A stretch of 64,000 nt of DNA from Bradyrhizobium roseum (lineage in GTDB: Bacteria; Pseudomonadota; Alphaproteobacteria; Rhizobiales; Xanthobacteraceae). Below are positions 27,776 to 37,336 of the stretch, one piece after another; positions within the stretch are counted from its first letter, which is position 1, and every line of letters starts with the position of its first letter. A program made the translations under genes and the position numbers. Location of the stretch: NCBI RefSeq assembly GCF_030413175.1, contig NZ_CP129212.1:4154001-4218000 (forward strand), given 5' to 3'. The notes under the pieces are model-generated. The model did not search any database and was not told the DNA's origin. It saw nothing but the letters and a program-made list of their open reading frames with translations.

Positions 27776-28801
27776 TTAGAACCCGCCCGCCTGCTGGTCG
27801 CCTCCGACCTCCTTGCCGGCGCGGGCGCGCCGTGCGGCGCTCGCGACATCGCCCGGACGGTCCTGATGGTTTGGCCTGGCGGTGGCGAGCCGCATCACCG
27901 ACGCGTAGTTGGGCTGCACCTCCATGCGGTCGGCATAGCGGCTTTCACTGAGGATGCGATGCACGCGCGGAAGATTGTAGCAGGGCACGTAGAACAGCAG
28001 ATGATGCTCGAGGTGGTAGTTGACGTAATAGGGCGCGATAAACAGCCGCTCGAAAAAATTGGCGCGCGTGGTGCGGGTGTTGCGCAGCGGATCGCCGGAA
28101 TCGGGAACGACCGCATGTTCGGCGATGTTGCGGATTCGGGTGATGACCATCTGCCAGGTCATGAGCGGCAACAGCCATAGCAACGGATAAGCCCACCACA
28201 CCCCGGCGGCGGCAAGGCCCGCGAACAGCACGGCGTTGGCGGCAAGCTGCGGGCCGAGCTTTTCCCGGAAGTGCGCGGCGCGGCGCGCAAGCGGCCACTC
28301 TTTCGGCCCGAGCGCGTTGAGGAATTGCGCCTTGCGCTGCTGGTAGCCGGTCTGCCCGGTGATATCGCGGAGGAATTTGCGGCGATAGCTCACGCCGGTG
28401 ATCGGAAACGGCGCCGACAGAACGAGATCCGGATCGTTGTCCTGCTGCGTGTGCGCGTGATGCTTGAGATGATAGCGGCGATAGGCACGGGTCTCGGCGA
28501 AGATCGGATAGGCGCAGAACCACTGGCTCAGCGTCAGGTTGGTTTTCTCATCCGCCGACAGGCAACCATGCGCGCCGTCATGCATCAGGATGGCGAGCCC
28601 AAGCTGGCGCGAGCCGATGATGCCGACCGCGAGCAGAAAAGTCAGCGGGTTGGGCCACCACGCGACCAGCGCGATCGAACCCAGGATCAACGCCCAGGCA
28701 TGCGCGATCAGGGCGATGCCCTTCCACGTCACGCGCTCGCGCACGGCGATCAGTTGGTCCTCGTTGAGGAAATCGCGGGCACGGATGCGAAGCGCAGTCA
28801 T
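27776..28801 (-). CDS. membrane fatty acid desaturase
   Basis: A 341-residue di-iron membrane desaturase. The three His boxes are HDGAH, HLKHHAH and HLEHH, in the expected order and spacing among about four membrane helices. The family introduces double bonds into acyl chains or related lipids. Its ATG overlaps the stop of the upstream TetR regulator (ATGA), so the two are co-translated, and the operator at 29533-29555 should control both. The C-terminal 35 residues are hydrophilic and basic. Confidence 0.9.
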   Translation of the reverse strand: MTALRIRARDFLNEDQLIAVRERVTWKGIALIAHAWALILGSIALVAWWPNPLTFLLAVGIIGSRQLGLAILMHDGAHGCLSADEKTNLTLSQWFCAYPIFAETRAYRRYHLKHHAHTQQDNDPDLVLSAPFPITGVSYRRKFLRDITGQTGYQQRKAQFLNALGPKEWPLARRAAHFREKLGPQLAANAVLFAGLAAAGVWWAYPLLWLLPLMTWQMVITRIRNIAEHAVVPDSGDPLRNTRTTRANFFERLFIAPYYVNYHLEHHLLFYVPCYNLPRVHRILSESRYADRMEVQPNYASVMRLATARPNHQDRPGDVASAARRARAGKEVGGDQQAGGF

Positions 28802-29517
28802 GACGATTTCTCCCCATCGGATGAAGTGGAATCGGACGTCTCGCGGTCGCCGACGAGACGCAGGCGCGTGTCGCCGGTCCTTGTCGTCGCCTGGTCGCCC
28901 AGCACGCGCAGCATCTCGGCGCCCATGTCCTCGGCCGAGCGGCCCATGGCGTGACCTTCCACCGTGACGCCGATGGCGAGCGCCCAGAAGCGCCGCGAAC
29001 TGGCGTCGGGATCGCGCAGGCTCTTCCAGCCGTGCCGTTCGATCTGGCCGGCGTAGGCGCGCATGCCCTCGCCGTGCAGCCGCTCGATGGTGCGCTCGAC
29101 CAGCGGCGCCAGATCCGGGCGGCGGCGGGTCAGCGTCAGCGCCTCGGCGAAGAATGCGACCGAATCCGTGGCGGTGACCGTGTCGACGAGCGCGCGCGTG
29201 TATTCGCCGGGCGTGGCGGCCTGCAGCGCGGCCTGCTCGGCGGCGCGGGCGACATACAGCACGTCGCGGCAGGCGGCTTCAACGAACAAAGCTTCCTTGG
29301 TGCGGAAGTAATAGGTGATCTGGCTCGGAAAGGCGTCGGCGGCGGCGGCAATATCAGAGATCGAGGTTCCGGCGAGGCCCCGCTCCTTGAACAGCCGGCT
29401 CGCGCCATCCAGCAGCCGCGAGCGCATCTGGCGGCCGGCCGAACGGGTCGCGCGGGCGGCGTGTTTGGGGTCCCCGGCCGGCGGTTCTGAAGCTGTCTGC
29501 GCGGAATTGGGAGCCAT
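28798..29517 (-). CDS. TetR family regulator of the desaturase
   Basis: A 239-residue TetR-type repressor. The helix-turn-helix is at about residues 50-75 (GTSISDIAAAADAFPSQITY then YFRTKEALF), followed by a ligand-binding helical domain. The start at 29517 follows AGAGGG. An N-terminal extension of about 28 polar residues precedes the DNA-binding domain. Overlap with the desaturase and a perfect palindrome over its own promoter indicate an autoregulated lipid-responsive switch; the ligand, perhaps an acyl-CoA or fatty acid, is inferred only. Confidence 0.88.
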   Translation of the reverse strand: MAPNSAQTASEPPAGDPKHAARATRSAGRQMRSRLLDGASRLFKERGLAGTSISDIAAAADAFPSQITYYFRTKEALFVEAACRDVLYVARAAEQAALQAATPGEYTRALVDTVTATDSVAFFAEALTLTRRRPDLAPLVERTIERLHGEGMRAYAGQIERHGWKSLRDPDASSRRFWALAIGVTVEGHAMGRSAEDMGAEMLRVLGDQATTRTGDTRLRLVGDRETSDSTSSDGEKSS

Positions 29518-29532
29518 TTTGCCCTCTTGGCA

Positions 29533-29564
29533 TTGTTTGTATGCCATACAAACAAACTGGTCAA
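29533..29564 (-). promoter_or_regulatory. TetR operator overlapping a promoter
   Basis: TTGTTTGTATG (29533-29543) and its exact reverse complement (29545-29555) flank a single central base, giving a perfect 23-base palindrome. On the minus strand TTGACC (29559-29564), 17 bases and TACAAA (29536-29541) form a promoter whose -10 lies inside the palindrome. The palindrome ends 15 bases before the start codon of the TetR gene, a layout that fits autorepression. Confidence 0.75.
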
Positions 29565-29629
29565 GGTGCGAGGTGCTCTGGTCCGGGGCTCCAGCGGGCG
29601 AAGAGCCCGGCCAATTCCGCCCAAAAGCC

Positions 29630-29657
29630 TTGTCAGCCGGCCGAAAATCCTTATAAC
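29630..29657 (+). promoter_or_regulatory. promoter of the rpsF operon
   Basis: TTGTCA (29630-29635), 16 bases, TATAAC (29652-29657). This is a strong housekeeping-type match reading toward rpsF, leaving a leader of roughly 180 bases before its start codon. The leader could carry ribosomal-protein feedback control, but I could not identify a specific motif. Confidence 0.6.
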
Positions 29658-29842
29658 CCGCGCATCCGTGGATCCCGGCCGGGAGCTGAACGGACGGTCT
29701 CAGCAATCACTTCTGGATTGATGTGGCAGGGCCAGTCGGCCCGTCGTCCCGTGCTTCCGCCTTCTGAGCTTATCCCGAGTCCTTTCCGAAGGTCTCGAAG
29801 GGCTTGCCGCCGGGAACCGCGCCAACACAGGAAAGGACACCC

Positions 29843-30316
29843 ATGCCTCTTTACGAGCATGTATTTCTCGCGCGCCAGGATGCGAGCACCCAGCAGGTTG
29901 AAGAGCTGACCACCCAGATGACCGGCATCGTCGAGAGCGCCGGCGGCAAGGTCACGAAGACCGAGAACTGGGGCGTGCGCTCCCTCACCTATCGCATGAA
30001 CAAGAACCGCAAGGCTCACTTCGTGCTGATGAACATCGATGCGCCCTCCGCTGCGGTCTCCGAGATCGAGCGTCAGGAGCGAATCTCCGAAGACGTCATC
30101 CGTTACCTCACCGTCCGCGTCGAAGAGCATGAGGAAGGTCCTTCCGCGATGATGCGCAAGGCCGATCGTGACCGCGAGCGCGACGATCGCGGCGGCGGTT
30201 TCCGCGGTGACCGCGAAGGCGGCTTCCGTGGCGATCGTGAAGGCGGTGGCTTCCGCGGCGACCGCGGCCCGCGCCGGCCGCGTGAAGAAGACGCAGCAGC
30301 AGCGGTAGAGGAGTAA
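29843..30316 (+). CDS. rpsF: 30S ribosomal protein S6 with RGG-like tail
   Basis: A 157-residue S6 protein that binds S18 on the small-subunit platform. The core ([13 protein letters not shown] to about residue 100) is standard. The last 55 residues are a charged disordered extension with three [12 protein letters not shown] repeats and an acidic end ([11 protein letters not shown]). The start at 29843 follows GGAAAGGA. It is followed after 5 bases by rpsR. Confidence 0.95.
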   Translation: MPLYEHVFLARQDASTQQVEELTTQMTGIVESAGGKVTKTENWGVRSLTYRMNKNRKAHFVLMNIDAPSAAVSEIERQERISEDVIRYLTVRVEEHEEGPSAMMRKADRDRERDDRGGGFRGDREGGFRGDREGGGFRGDRGPRRPREEDAAAAVEE

Positions 30317-30321
30317 GAATC

Positions 30322-30561
30322 ATGGCTGAAGCTGGTGCACGCCGTCCGTTTTTCCGCCGCCGCAAGACCTGCCCGTTCACGGGTCCGAATGCGCCGAAGA
30401 TCGACTACAAGGATTCCAAGCTGTTGATGCGTTACGTCTCCGAGCGCGGCAAGATCGTGCCGAGCCGCATCACGGCCGTGTCCGCCAAGAAGCAGCGTGA
30501 ACTCGCCCGCGCCATCAAGCGCTCGCGTTTCCTCGGCCTGCTGCCCTACGTCATTCGCTAA
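30322..30561 (+). CDS. rpsR: 30S ribosomal protein S18
   Basis: A 79-residue S18 with the family core [20 protein letters not shown] and [20 protein letters not shown]. It forms a heterodimer with S6. A palindromic repeat begins two bases after its stop and may help end or stabilise the transcript. Confidence 0.97.
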   Translation: MAEAGARRPFFRRRKTCPFTGPNAPKIDYKDSKLLMRYVSERGKIVPSRITAVSAKKQRELARAIKRSRFLGLLPYVIR

Positions 30562-30562
30562 C

Positions 30563-30614
30563 GAGCATCATCCGGAAAAGTGGACACCGGTTTTCCGAAT
30601 AAGATCATGCTCAA
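30563..30614 (-). repeat. dispersed palindromic repeat, copy 1
   Basis: About 52 bases that match, in inverted orientation, the element at 38911-38961 with only a few differences. The core hairpin pairs CGGAAAA (30573-30579) with TTTTCCG (30591-30597). It starts two bases after rpsR. It resembles REP-type elements that I recall as common in Bradyrhizobium. Confidence 0.7.
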
Positions 30615-30746
30615 TTAAAAGACGCTTCGATCGGCGGCGTCAGCGCCGCCGGTCGCACTACTTATACATAAGGCTTCCGGGTCGTCCGGTCGCCGATGGT
30701 TGGGGTCGAGACGACCTCTAACCGCTCGAAAGGAGCGGGACAGCTG

Positions 30747-31721
30747 ATGATCGCCAATATCGCCATCGCCATTGCCGCTGGATGCGCTTCCGCACTGATG
30801 TACGCATCGGTGATTTCGCGCGTGCGGGTGTCGCTGGCGCTGCTGTATCTGGCGCCGCTGCCGCTGATGGTCGCTTCGATCGGCTGGGGCCCGCTCGCGG
30901 GCGCGATCGGCGGCATTGCCGCCGCATGCGGCATCGCCCTGCTGTTCGGCCTGCCCTACGCGATTTCCTATGTACTGATGGCGGCGCTGCCGGCGTGGTG
31001 GCTCGGCCATCTGATCATGCTCGGCCGTCCGGTCGCGAATGCGGCCCCTGCCGGCAATGGCGCGACGCCGGCGCCGCCCGCGATGGAATGGTATCCGACC
31101 GGCCGCCTGCTGCTCTGGATCGCCGGATTCGGCTTTGTCACCACCCTGGCCGCGCTGCTTCCGCTCGGCACCGATGCGGCGGAAGTCGCGGCGTCGATGC
31201 GCGAAGGCCTGCTCGCTGCGCTCAAGGCGCGCGGCCTCGAGGCGTCGGCCGACATGGCGCGCGTGGTCAATTTGCTGGTCGCGGCCGTTCCGGCATTCAT
31301 GGTGATGGGCATCATGAAGATGCTCACGGTCAATCTGTGGCTCGCCGGCAAGATCGCCAAAACCTCCGGCCGGCTGAACCGTTCCTGGCCCGACATCCGG
31401 GGCACCACGCTGCCGCCGATGACGATGGTGGCCTTGTGCGTCGCGCTTGCCTTCAGCTTCTCCGGCGGCACGCTCTCGCTGGTGGCGCAGGTCGCAAGCA
31501 GCGCGTTGCTGATGGCCTATGCGCTGACCGGCTTTGCCGTGCTGCACACGCTGACGCTGGCGGCGCCGGGCCGCGCGGTATGGCTCGGCATCACCTACGT
31601 GGTCATGCTGACGCTGATCTGGCCGGTGCTTGTCATGGTCGTTCTCGGCCTCGCCGACGCCATGTTCGGATTTCGCGAACGCTTCATGCGCGGCCGGCCG
31701 CCGCCGCTGCCTGCATCCTGA
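30747..31721 (+). CDS. DUF2232 multi-pass membrane protein
   Basis: A 324-residue integral membrane protein with about eight hydrophobic segments and few polar loops (for example NGATPAPPAMEWYPTGRLLL in the middle). DUF2232 proteins are regularly found between rpsR and rplI in Rhizobiales. Their fold is related to S-component-like or YybS membrane proteins, and their role is unknown. ATG 30747 follows AAAGGAGCGGG. Confidence 0.8.
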   Translation: MIANIAIAIAAGCASALMYASVISRVRVSLALLYLAPLPLMVASIGWGPLAGAIGGIAAACGIALLFGLPYAISYVLMAALPAWWLGHLIMLGRPVANAAPAGNGATPAPPAMEWYPTGRLLLWIAGFGFVTTLAALLPLGTDAAEVAASMREGLLAALKARGLEASADMARVVNLLVAAVPAFMVMGIMKMLTVNLWLAGKIAKTSGRLNRSWPDIRGTTLPPMTMVALCVALAFSFSGGTLSLVAQVASSALLMAYALTGFAVLHTLTLAAPGRAVWLGITYVVMLTLIWPVLVMVVLGLADAMFGFRERFMRGRPPPLPAS

Positions 31722-31773
31722 ACTTCACCCCATCCATTCAACCTGATCATCATACTCAAAAAGGAGAACGAAA

Positions 31774-32367
31774 ATGGAAGTCATTCTGCTGGAACGCGTC
31801 GCCAAGCTCGGCCAGATGGGCGAAGTCGTCCGCGTCAAGGACGGGTTTGCCCGCAACTTTCTGCTCAAGCGCGGCAAGGCGCTGCGCGCCACCTCCGACA
31901 ACCGCGCCAAGTTCGACGGCATGAAGGCCGAACTCGAGGCCAACAACCTCAAGGCCAAGGGCGAAGCCACCAAGGTCGCCGAGAAGATCGACGGCCGCAA
32001 CGTGGTCGTGCTGCGCCAGGCCTCCGAGACCGGCCAGCTGTTCGGCTCGGTCAGCGTGCGCGACATCATCGCGTCCTTTGAAGCCGACGGCGTCATCATC
32101 AGCCGCAGCCAGGTGCTGCTCGATGCGCCGATCAAGACCATCGGCAAGCACGCGATCGCCATCGCGGTGCATCCGGAAGTCGAGGTCAGCGTCAGCGTCA
32201 CCGTGGCGCGCAGCGCCGATGAAGCCGAGCGCATCAACCGCGGCGAGGACATCTCGACCCGTCAGGAAGACCAGGACGCCGCCGCCGAAGCGCTCGCCGC
32301 CGCCGGCGAGTTTTTCGATCCGGATGCCCAGCACGACGACGAGCCGGCGCCGGCGAACGAGAAGTAA
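31774..32367 (+). CDS. rplI: 50S ribosomal protein L9
   Basis: A 197-residue L9. The N-terminal domain [20 protein letters not shown] binds 23S rRNA at the base of the L1 stalk, followed by the long helix and the C-terminal domain ([20 protein letters not shown]). About 45 extra acidic C-terminal residues ([20 protein letters not shown] then DEPAPANEK) go beyond the E. coli protein. AAGGAGAA precedes the start. Confidence 0.96.
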   Translation: MEVILLERVAKLGQMGEVVRVKDGFARNFLLKRGKALRATSDNRAKFDGMKAELEANNLKAKGEATKVAEKIDGRNVVVLRQASETGQLFGSVSVRDIIASFEADGVIISRSQVLLDAPIKTIGKHAIAIAVHPEVEVSVSVTVARSADEAERINRGEDISTRQEDQDAAAEALAAAGEFFDPDAQHDDEPAPANEK

Positions 32368-32379
32368 CGCGCCATCGAT

Positions 32380-32484
32380 CCTCATCCTGAAGGAGCGGCG
32401 TCTTAGTCGCATCTCGAAGGATGTAGGCCACAGACGGGGCCACATGGTTCAAGACGGCGCAAAGCGCCTCCTTACCATGAGGGG
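32380..32484. repeat. double-hairpin palindromic repeat
   Basis: Outer arms CCTCAT (32380-32385) and ATGAGG (32477-32482) enclose two hairpins: CATCCT (32383-32388) with AGGATG (32418-32423), and CATGGT (32443-32448) with ACCATG (32474-32479), which contains a GGCGC-AAA-GCGCC core. It separates rplI from a convergent thioesterase gene. The sequence resembles a repeat that I recall as frequent in Bradyrhizobium. Confidence 0.6.
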
Positions 32485-32511
32485 CCAACATGGCACCCAA
32501 AGCCCGGCCGC

Positions 32512-32976
32512 TCAGGCCGGGCTTTGGATTCGGGCCACGGCCTTCTCGTCGAGCATGGCGATCGACGCCAGCGCGGTCGCCGTATGCTTCTCGACCCCAT
32601 CGGTGACACAGAACACGTCGGCTGCGACCACGGCAACCTGACGTCCGGGCTTGATCACGCGCGCGCGGCAGATCAGTCGCTCGCCCACCGCCGGCGACAG
32701 CAGATTCAGTTTGTATTCCGCCGTCAACGCCGGCTGGCCGCGCGACGCCGCGGCCGCGATGGTGGTCGCGTTGTCGACCAGGAACGCGGTGACGCCGCCG
32801 TGAAACAGGCCGTGCTGCTGCAACAGTTCCGGCCGGCGGTCGACCGCCAGCGTGCAGGCGCCGCGCGTCAGTTCGGACAGTTCGGCTCCGACATGGCTCA
32901 TGAAGCCCTGGCGGCCCACATTGTCGCGGATGCGGGTCGCGATCGGTGCAAAATCAGGATCGTGGTTGGCACTCAT
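32512..32976 (-). CDS. PaaI-type hotdog thioesterase
   Basis: A 154-residue single-domain hotdog protein. The family segment QQHGLFHGGVTAFLVDNATT contains the His-Gly-Gly motif, followed by TAEYKLNLLSPAVGERLICR. Such enzymes hydrolyse acyl- or phenylacetyl-CoA thioesters. Its start overlaps the stop of an upstream TetR gene (ATGA at 32973-32976), so it is the likely target of that regulator. Confidence 0.85.
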   Translation of the reverse strand: MSANHDPDFAPIATRIRDNVGRQGFMSHVGAELSELTRGACTLAVDRRPELLQQHGLFHGGVTAFLVDNATTIAAAASRGQPALTAEYKLNLLSPAVGERLICRARVIKPGRQVAVVAADVFCVTDGVEKHTATALASIAMLDEKAVARIQSPA

Positions 32977-33578
32977 ACGGTTTCTCCCACCTTGTCGATC
33001 GCATTGGGCGCTACCACCGCGCGGATGGCGCAGGCGATCAGGATATCGGCCTGCTCTCTCGGGTCGGAGCGGTCGCGGCCGGACAGCCAGGCGCGGCAGA
33101 AAATCTGCGCCGGGCCGATGATCTGGCTGAAGAACACCGCAGACGACATCGGCAGCAATTCACCGCGCTCGACCAGCGGCGCGCGCCATCGCTGCACGGC
33201 TTCGGCAAGCCGGGTGTTTTGCGCGCGCTGCGCGCCACGGACCGCCTCGGTCCATTCGCTGCGGGAGATCTCGAACAGATAGCGCGCCTCGCGCCGGGAG
33301 GTGACGACCCAATCGAGATGCGCCCGGATCAGCCGCGCCACTCCCTCTGCCGCCGTGCAGGGTTCATCGAGCGCGGCTATGACGGCCGAGTGGTAGCGGG
33401 CGAGAATTTCCAGGAACAGCGTGCCGGCCAATTCCTTCTTCGAACCGAAGAAATGGAAGAAGCTGCCGTTGGATGCCCGCGCGCGGGTTCTGATGGCGGC
33501 GACGGTCGCGCCCTCGAAACCGTCGCGGTCGAACACCGCCAATCCCGCCGCCAGCAGATCCTCGCGCGCCGTCGTCAT
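32973..33578 (-). CDS. TetR family regulator of the thioesterase
   Basis: An approximately 201-residue TetR-type repressor. The helix-turn-helix (GATVAAIRTRARASNGSFFH then FFGSKKEL) is at about 24-52, followed by a C-terminal helical domain of the TetR_C kind. The ATG at 33578 is preceded by GGGAAA; a TTG five codons upstream is possible. It is translationally coupled to the thioesterase. An inverted repeat over its promoter suggests autoregulation. Confidence 0.85.
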   Translation of the reverse strand: MTTAREDLLAAGLAVFDRDGFEGATVAAIRTRARASNGSFFHFFGSKKELAGTLFLEILARYHSAVIAALDEPCTAAEGVARLIRAHLDWVVTSRREARYLFEISRSEWTEAVRGAQRAQNTRLAEAVQRWRAPLVERGELLPMSSAVFFSQIIGPAQIFCRAWLSGRDRSDPREQADILIACAIRAVVAPNAIDKVGETV

Positions 33579-33614
33579 CGGCCAGTTTCCCAAAGGACAA
33601 CCAGATCACCACTC

Positions 33615-33640
33615 TAGAGTAACACTCTAAAGGCGGTCAA
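33615..33640 (-). promoter_or_regulatory. TetR operator and promoter
   Basis: TAGAGT (33615-33620) and ACTCTA (33624-33629) form a 6-3-6 inverted repeat. It overlaps a second palindrome, ACTCTAGAGT (33611-33620). TTGACC on the minus strand (33635-33640) is a likely -35 element, placing the repeat over the spacer and -10 region, 37 bases from the regulator start. Confidence 0.5.
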
Positions 33641-33674
33641 GCGACGGCGTCGGGCATTTGGAAATCTTGAAATG

Positions 33675-34643
33675 TCAGCGGGAGATCGGCGGTGCGGGCG
33701 GGCCAGCGGGCCCCGCCGTCACCGGGGCCGCGGATGTCGTGGCCGGCGCACCCGGTGGATCGGCCGCCACGGAAGTGACAGGATCGGGCCGCAGCGGGTT
33801 GGGCTCGCTGATGTCTTTGATCGCTTCGACCTTGGAGCTCTCCGGCCTCATTTCGCGGATACCGCTGCCGATCGCGTCGGTGCTGGACGGATCGGATCTG
33901 ACGGAATCAGAATCCGACTTTGCCGCGGCGGGCTTGGCGGACTCGGTCGCAGCGGATTCGGACCTCGAGACATCCCGCGAGGTCTCGTCTTCCTTCGTGG
34001 TATTGCCCGGGGCAACCTGCTCTGTCCGCGGCGGCTCGTCGGGCACGGCCGCGGGCCGGCCGCGCCGGCCCTGCTTCTGCCGGCCGGGCGGCTTGCTGTC
34101 AGTGGCAGCCTGTACCGGGGCCTGCCCATCGGCGGCATCAGGCGCGACGCGCGGACGTCCGTACCGCTTCGCGTCGCGGCCGGGTCGCGCGCGCTCGCTT
34201 TGCGGCCGGGCCGCATCGGCATCCTGCGCAGCAGCCGGCCGCCGGCGACTGTACCGTTCGGACTGCTCCGGCCTTGCGTCCTGGCGCGGGTCTTGTCGCG
34301 CGTCTTCTCTGGGATCCTGCCGGGCGTTTCGCCTTGCATCCCTTTTGGATTGATCCTTGCTCTGATACCGCGGGTCGGCCGCGCCGTTGGAGATCAGGTA
34401 GGACGAGAGCACCGAGGCCATATCGGTGCCGGTGGTATAGTGTTGACGCAGGAAGCCCGGCAATGACGAGGCTGGCGTGTTCTTCAACAGGCCGCGCGGG
34501 CTCTTGTGGCAGGCGCTGCAGGTGCTCGAGAAAATCTGCGACGGGCTCTTGCCGGCGTCGAGATTTTGAGCCCGTACTGCGCCTGCCGGGAGGCAGGCGA
34601 TCAGGAGCGTTACCGTCGCTATACTGAGCGCTCGGCTCAACAT
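33675..34643 (-). CDS. secreted c-type haem protein with long disordered tail
   Basis: A 322-residue exported protein. The signal peptide ends near residue 25 (AVRA/Q). A compact domain of about 70 residues follows, with one haem-binding CSACH and later Met residues that could act as the distal ligand, as in small monohaem cytochromes. The remaining ~225 residues are disordered and of low complexity: first Arg/Asp/Gln repeats (ARQDPREDARQDPRQDARPE), then Ser/Asp/Pro-rich sequence. The family of the haem domain is not clear beyond cytochrome c-like. Confidence 0.65.
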   Translation of the reverse strand: MLSRALSIATVTLLIACLPAGAVRAQNLDAGKSPSQIFSSTCSACHKSPRGLLKNTPASSLPGFLRQHYTTGTDMASVLSSYLISNGAADPRYQSKDQSKRDARRNARQDPREDARQDPRQDARPEQSERYSRRRPAAAQDADAARPQSERARPGRDAKRYGRPRVAPDAADGQAPVQAATDSKPPGRQKQGRRGRPAAVPDEPPRTEQVAPGNTTKEDETSRDVSRSESAATESAKPAAAKSDSDSVRSDPSSTDAIGSGIREMRPESSKVEAIKDISEPNPLRPDPVTSVAADPPGAPATTSAAPVTAGPAGPPAPPISR

Positions 34644-34912
34644 TCCCTTGCTTCTCCAGACGTGGAATCACCACCAGCATCACATGATGGCCCGGCGGCG
34701 GGGTCACCTTTTAGCCGATTGTGAGGCGAATGGAAGCGCGCTCATTGCGCATCTGCGTGATCGCGATGGCCGATATCCGCTTTTAATCCAACGCTGTAGC
34801 GAAACAGCATCATGCGCTACATCTCACGGGGAGACGCAAGCAGCAAAGGCCGCAATGGCGGGCTGCAATGGGAGGGTTGCTAACGGCCATCACGCCGGCC
34901 GACGAGTGGCGG

Positions 34913-35116
34913 TCAGTTCCGATTGCGGTAGGACGAGGCATAAGGCGCACGAACCGACGCCGGACGGGCGAGTTGGGCGCGAACCGTAGCCAGCAACCGG
35001 TCATCACAGGGAACGCGCAGTTCAGGGCGGGAAATCGCTTCCATCGTCTCGATCAGTCGCGACAGCCACGAACGTTGGCTGCTCGCCGATCGCCATCCCT
35101 GGATTTGCTGACCCAT
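34913..35116 (-). CDS. small basic protein of unknown function
   Basis: An open frame whose internal ATG at 35116 follows GGAAGGGC at good distance and gives 67 residues (MGQQIQGWRSASSQRSWLSR, then LIETMEAISRPELRVPCDDR, ending SYRNRN). A longer version from 35191 would have 92 residues but no ribosome site. The protein is basic and helical, with no membrane segment. Only the ribosome site and protein-like composition support it. Confidence 0.4.
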   Translation of the reverse strand: MGQQIQGWRSASSQRSWLSRLIETMEAISRPELRVPCDDRLLATVRAQLARPASVRAPYASSYRNRN

Positions 35117-35266
35117 CGCCTGCCCTTCCGGTCCGTTATGCTTGGCAACTCGATAGTCGCCAGCCCGTTCCCGATTTCTTAACCACTTCATTCTGCGGCG
35201 AAGAAACCACCCTCGATGTGATCTACTTCACAGAGGCTCCCGGCGGCCTACCGTAGAAATACCGCC

Positions 35267-35383
35267 ATGAACCAGCAGACTTACCCAGCGCCTTTCGATT
35301 CCGACATCAGGATCGATTATGCCCTGATCGGCATCGGGATCGGCGCGACCTTGTTTGCGTTCGTCTACCTGATCCTGGTTTGA
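35267..35383 (+). CDS. 38-residue single-helix microprotein
   Basis: ATG 35267 opens a 38-residue product: a polar N-terminus MNQQTYPAPFDSDIRIDYAL, then one glycine-rich membrane helix (IGIGIGATLFAFVYLILV) that runs to the stop. The composition switches sharply from polar to hydrophobic, which favours a real gene. No strong ribosome site is visible. The function is unknown. It is the last gene before the dnaB upstream region. Confidence 0.45.
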   Translation: MNQQTYPAPFDSDIRIDYALIGIGIGATLFAFVYLILV

Positions 35384-35688
35384 CCAACGCTTAAGACGCT
35401 GCCGGAAAGTTCCCCGGACATTCGAGTAGGTCTGCCGAAGTCGCGGTAAGGTTCAGGCCTTGCTAAGATTTCAGGTGGCATTTTGCGCAAAAGCGCGCGG
35501 ATATCGCCGCGTTTTGGCCGAAAGCCCGTCAAGCGCGGCGCCGCTGGCCCGCTGCAGTCATCCACATTTTAGAAGAACGGTGCATAGCGCAGAGCTTTCG
35601 CTTCCGCTTTGCCCGCGACAGGCGCTTTATCGCCGCCCCTCTTCGGAATTGCTGGCAACACCAAAAATCACGAGCATAACCTGACACC
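35384..35688. other. dnaB upstream region
   Basis: This 305-base gene-free stretch holds one notable structure: CAAAA (35488-35492) and CGCGG (35496-35500) pair with CCGCG (35507-35511) and TTTTG (35512-35516), a hairpin with a small bulge that could terminate the 38-residue gene. The dnaB promoter should lie between here and 35688, but no clear -35/-10 pair was found. Confidence 0.4.
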
Positions 35689-37188
<1,500 letters not shown>

Positions 37189-37270
37189 GGCGAGCGGCGG
37201 TCGAACCGCCGCGTTCCGCCGCCTGGAGCCTTTTGCGTTCCGATTGAATCGGACGGGGCTGCGGATTGTT

Positions 37271-37322
37271 GTTTTGATGCGTTTTCTTGGCGCGAACCGC
37301 TTTCCACTTCGCTGGAAAACAA
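37271..37322 (+). repeat. possible short palindromic repeat upstream of alr
   Basis: GTTTTGATGCGTTTTCTTGG and the following CGCGAACCGCTTTCCACTTC resemble a repeat that I recall from many Bradyrhizobium intergenic regions. Within this window it shares the AACCG...CCACTT core with the elements at 30563 and 38911. The only support is recall and this partial similarity. Confidence 0.35.
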
Positions 37323-37336
37323 TCTAAAATGTGGCG

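Noticed and set aside
29658..29842. An S6:S18-binding leader in the rpsF mRNA
   Set aside because: The leader is long enough, but I could not draw the expected stem with its CCG bulge.
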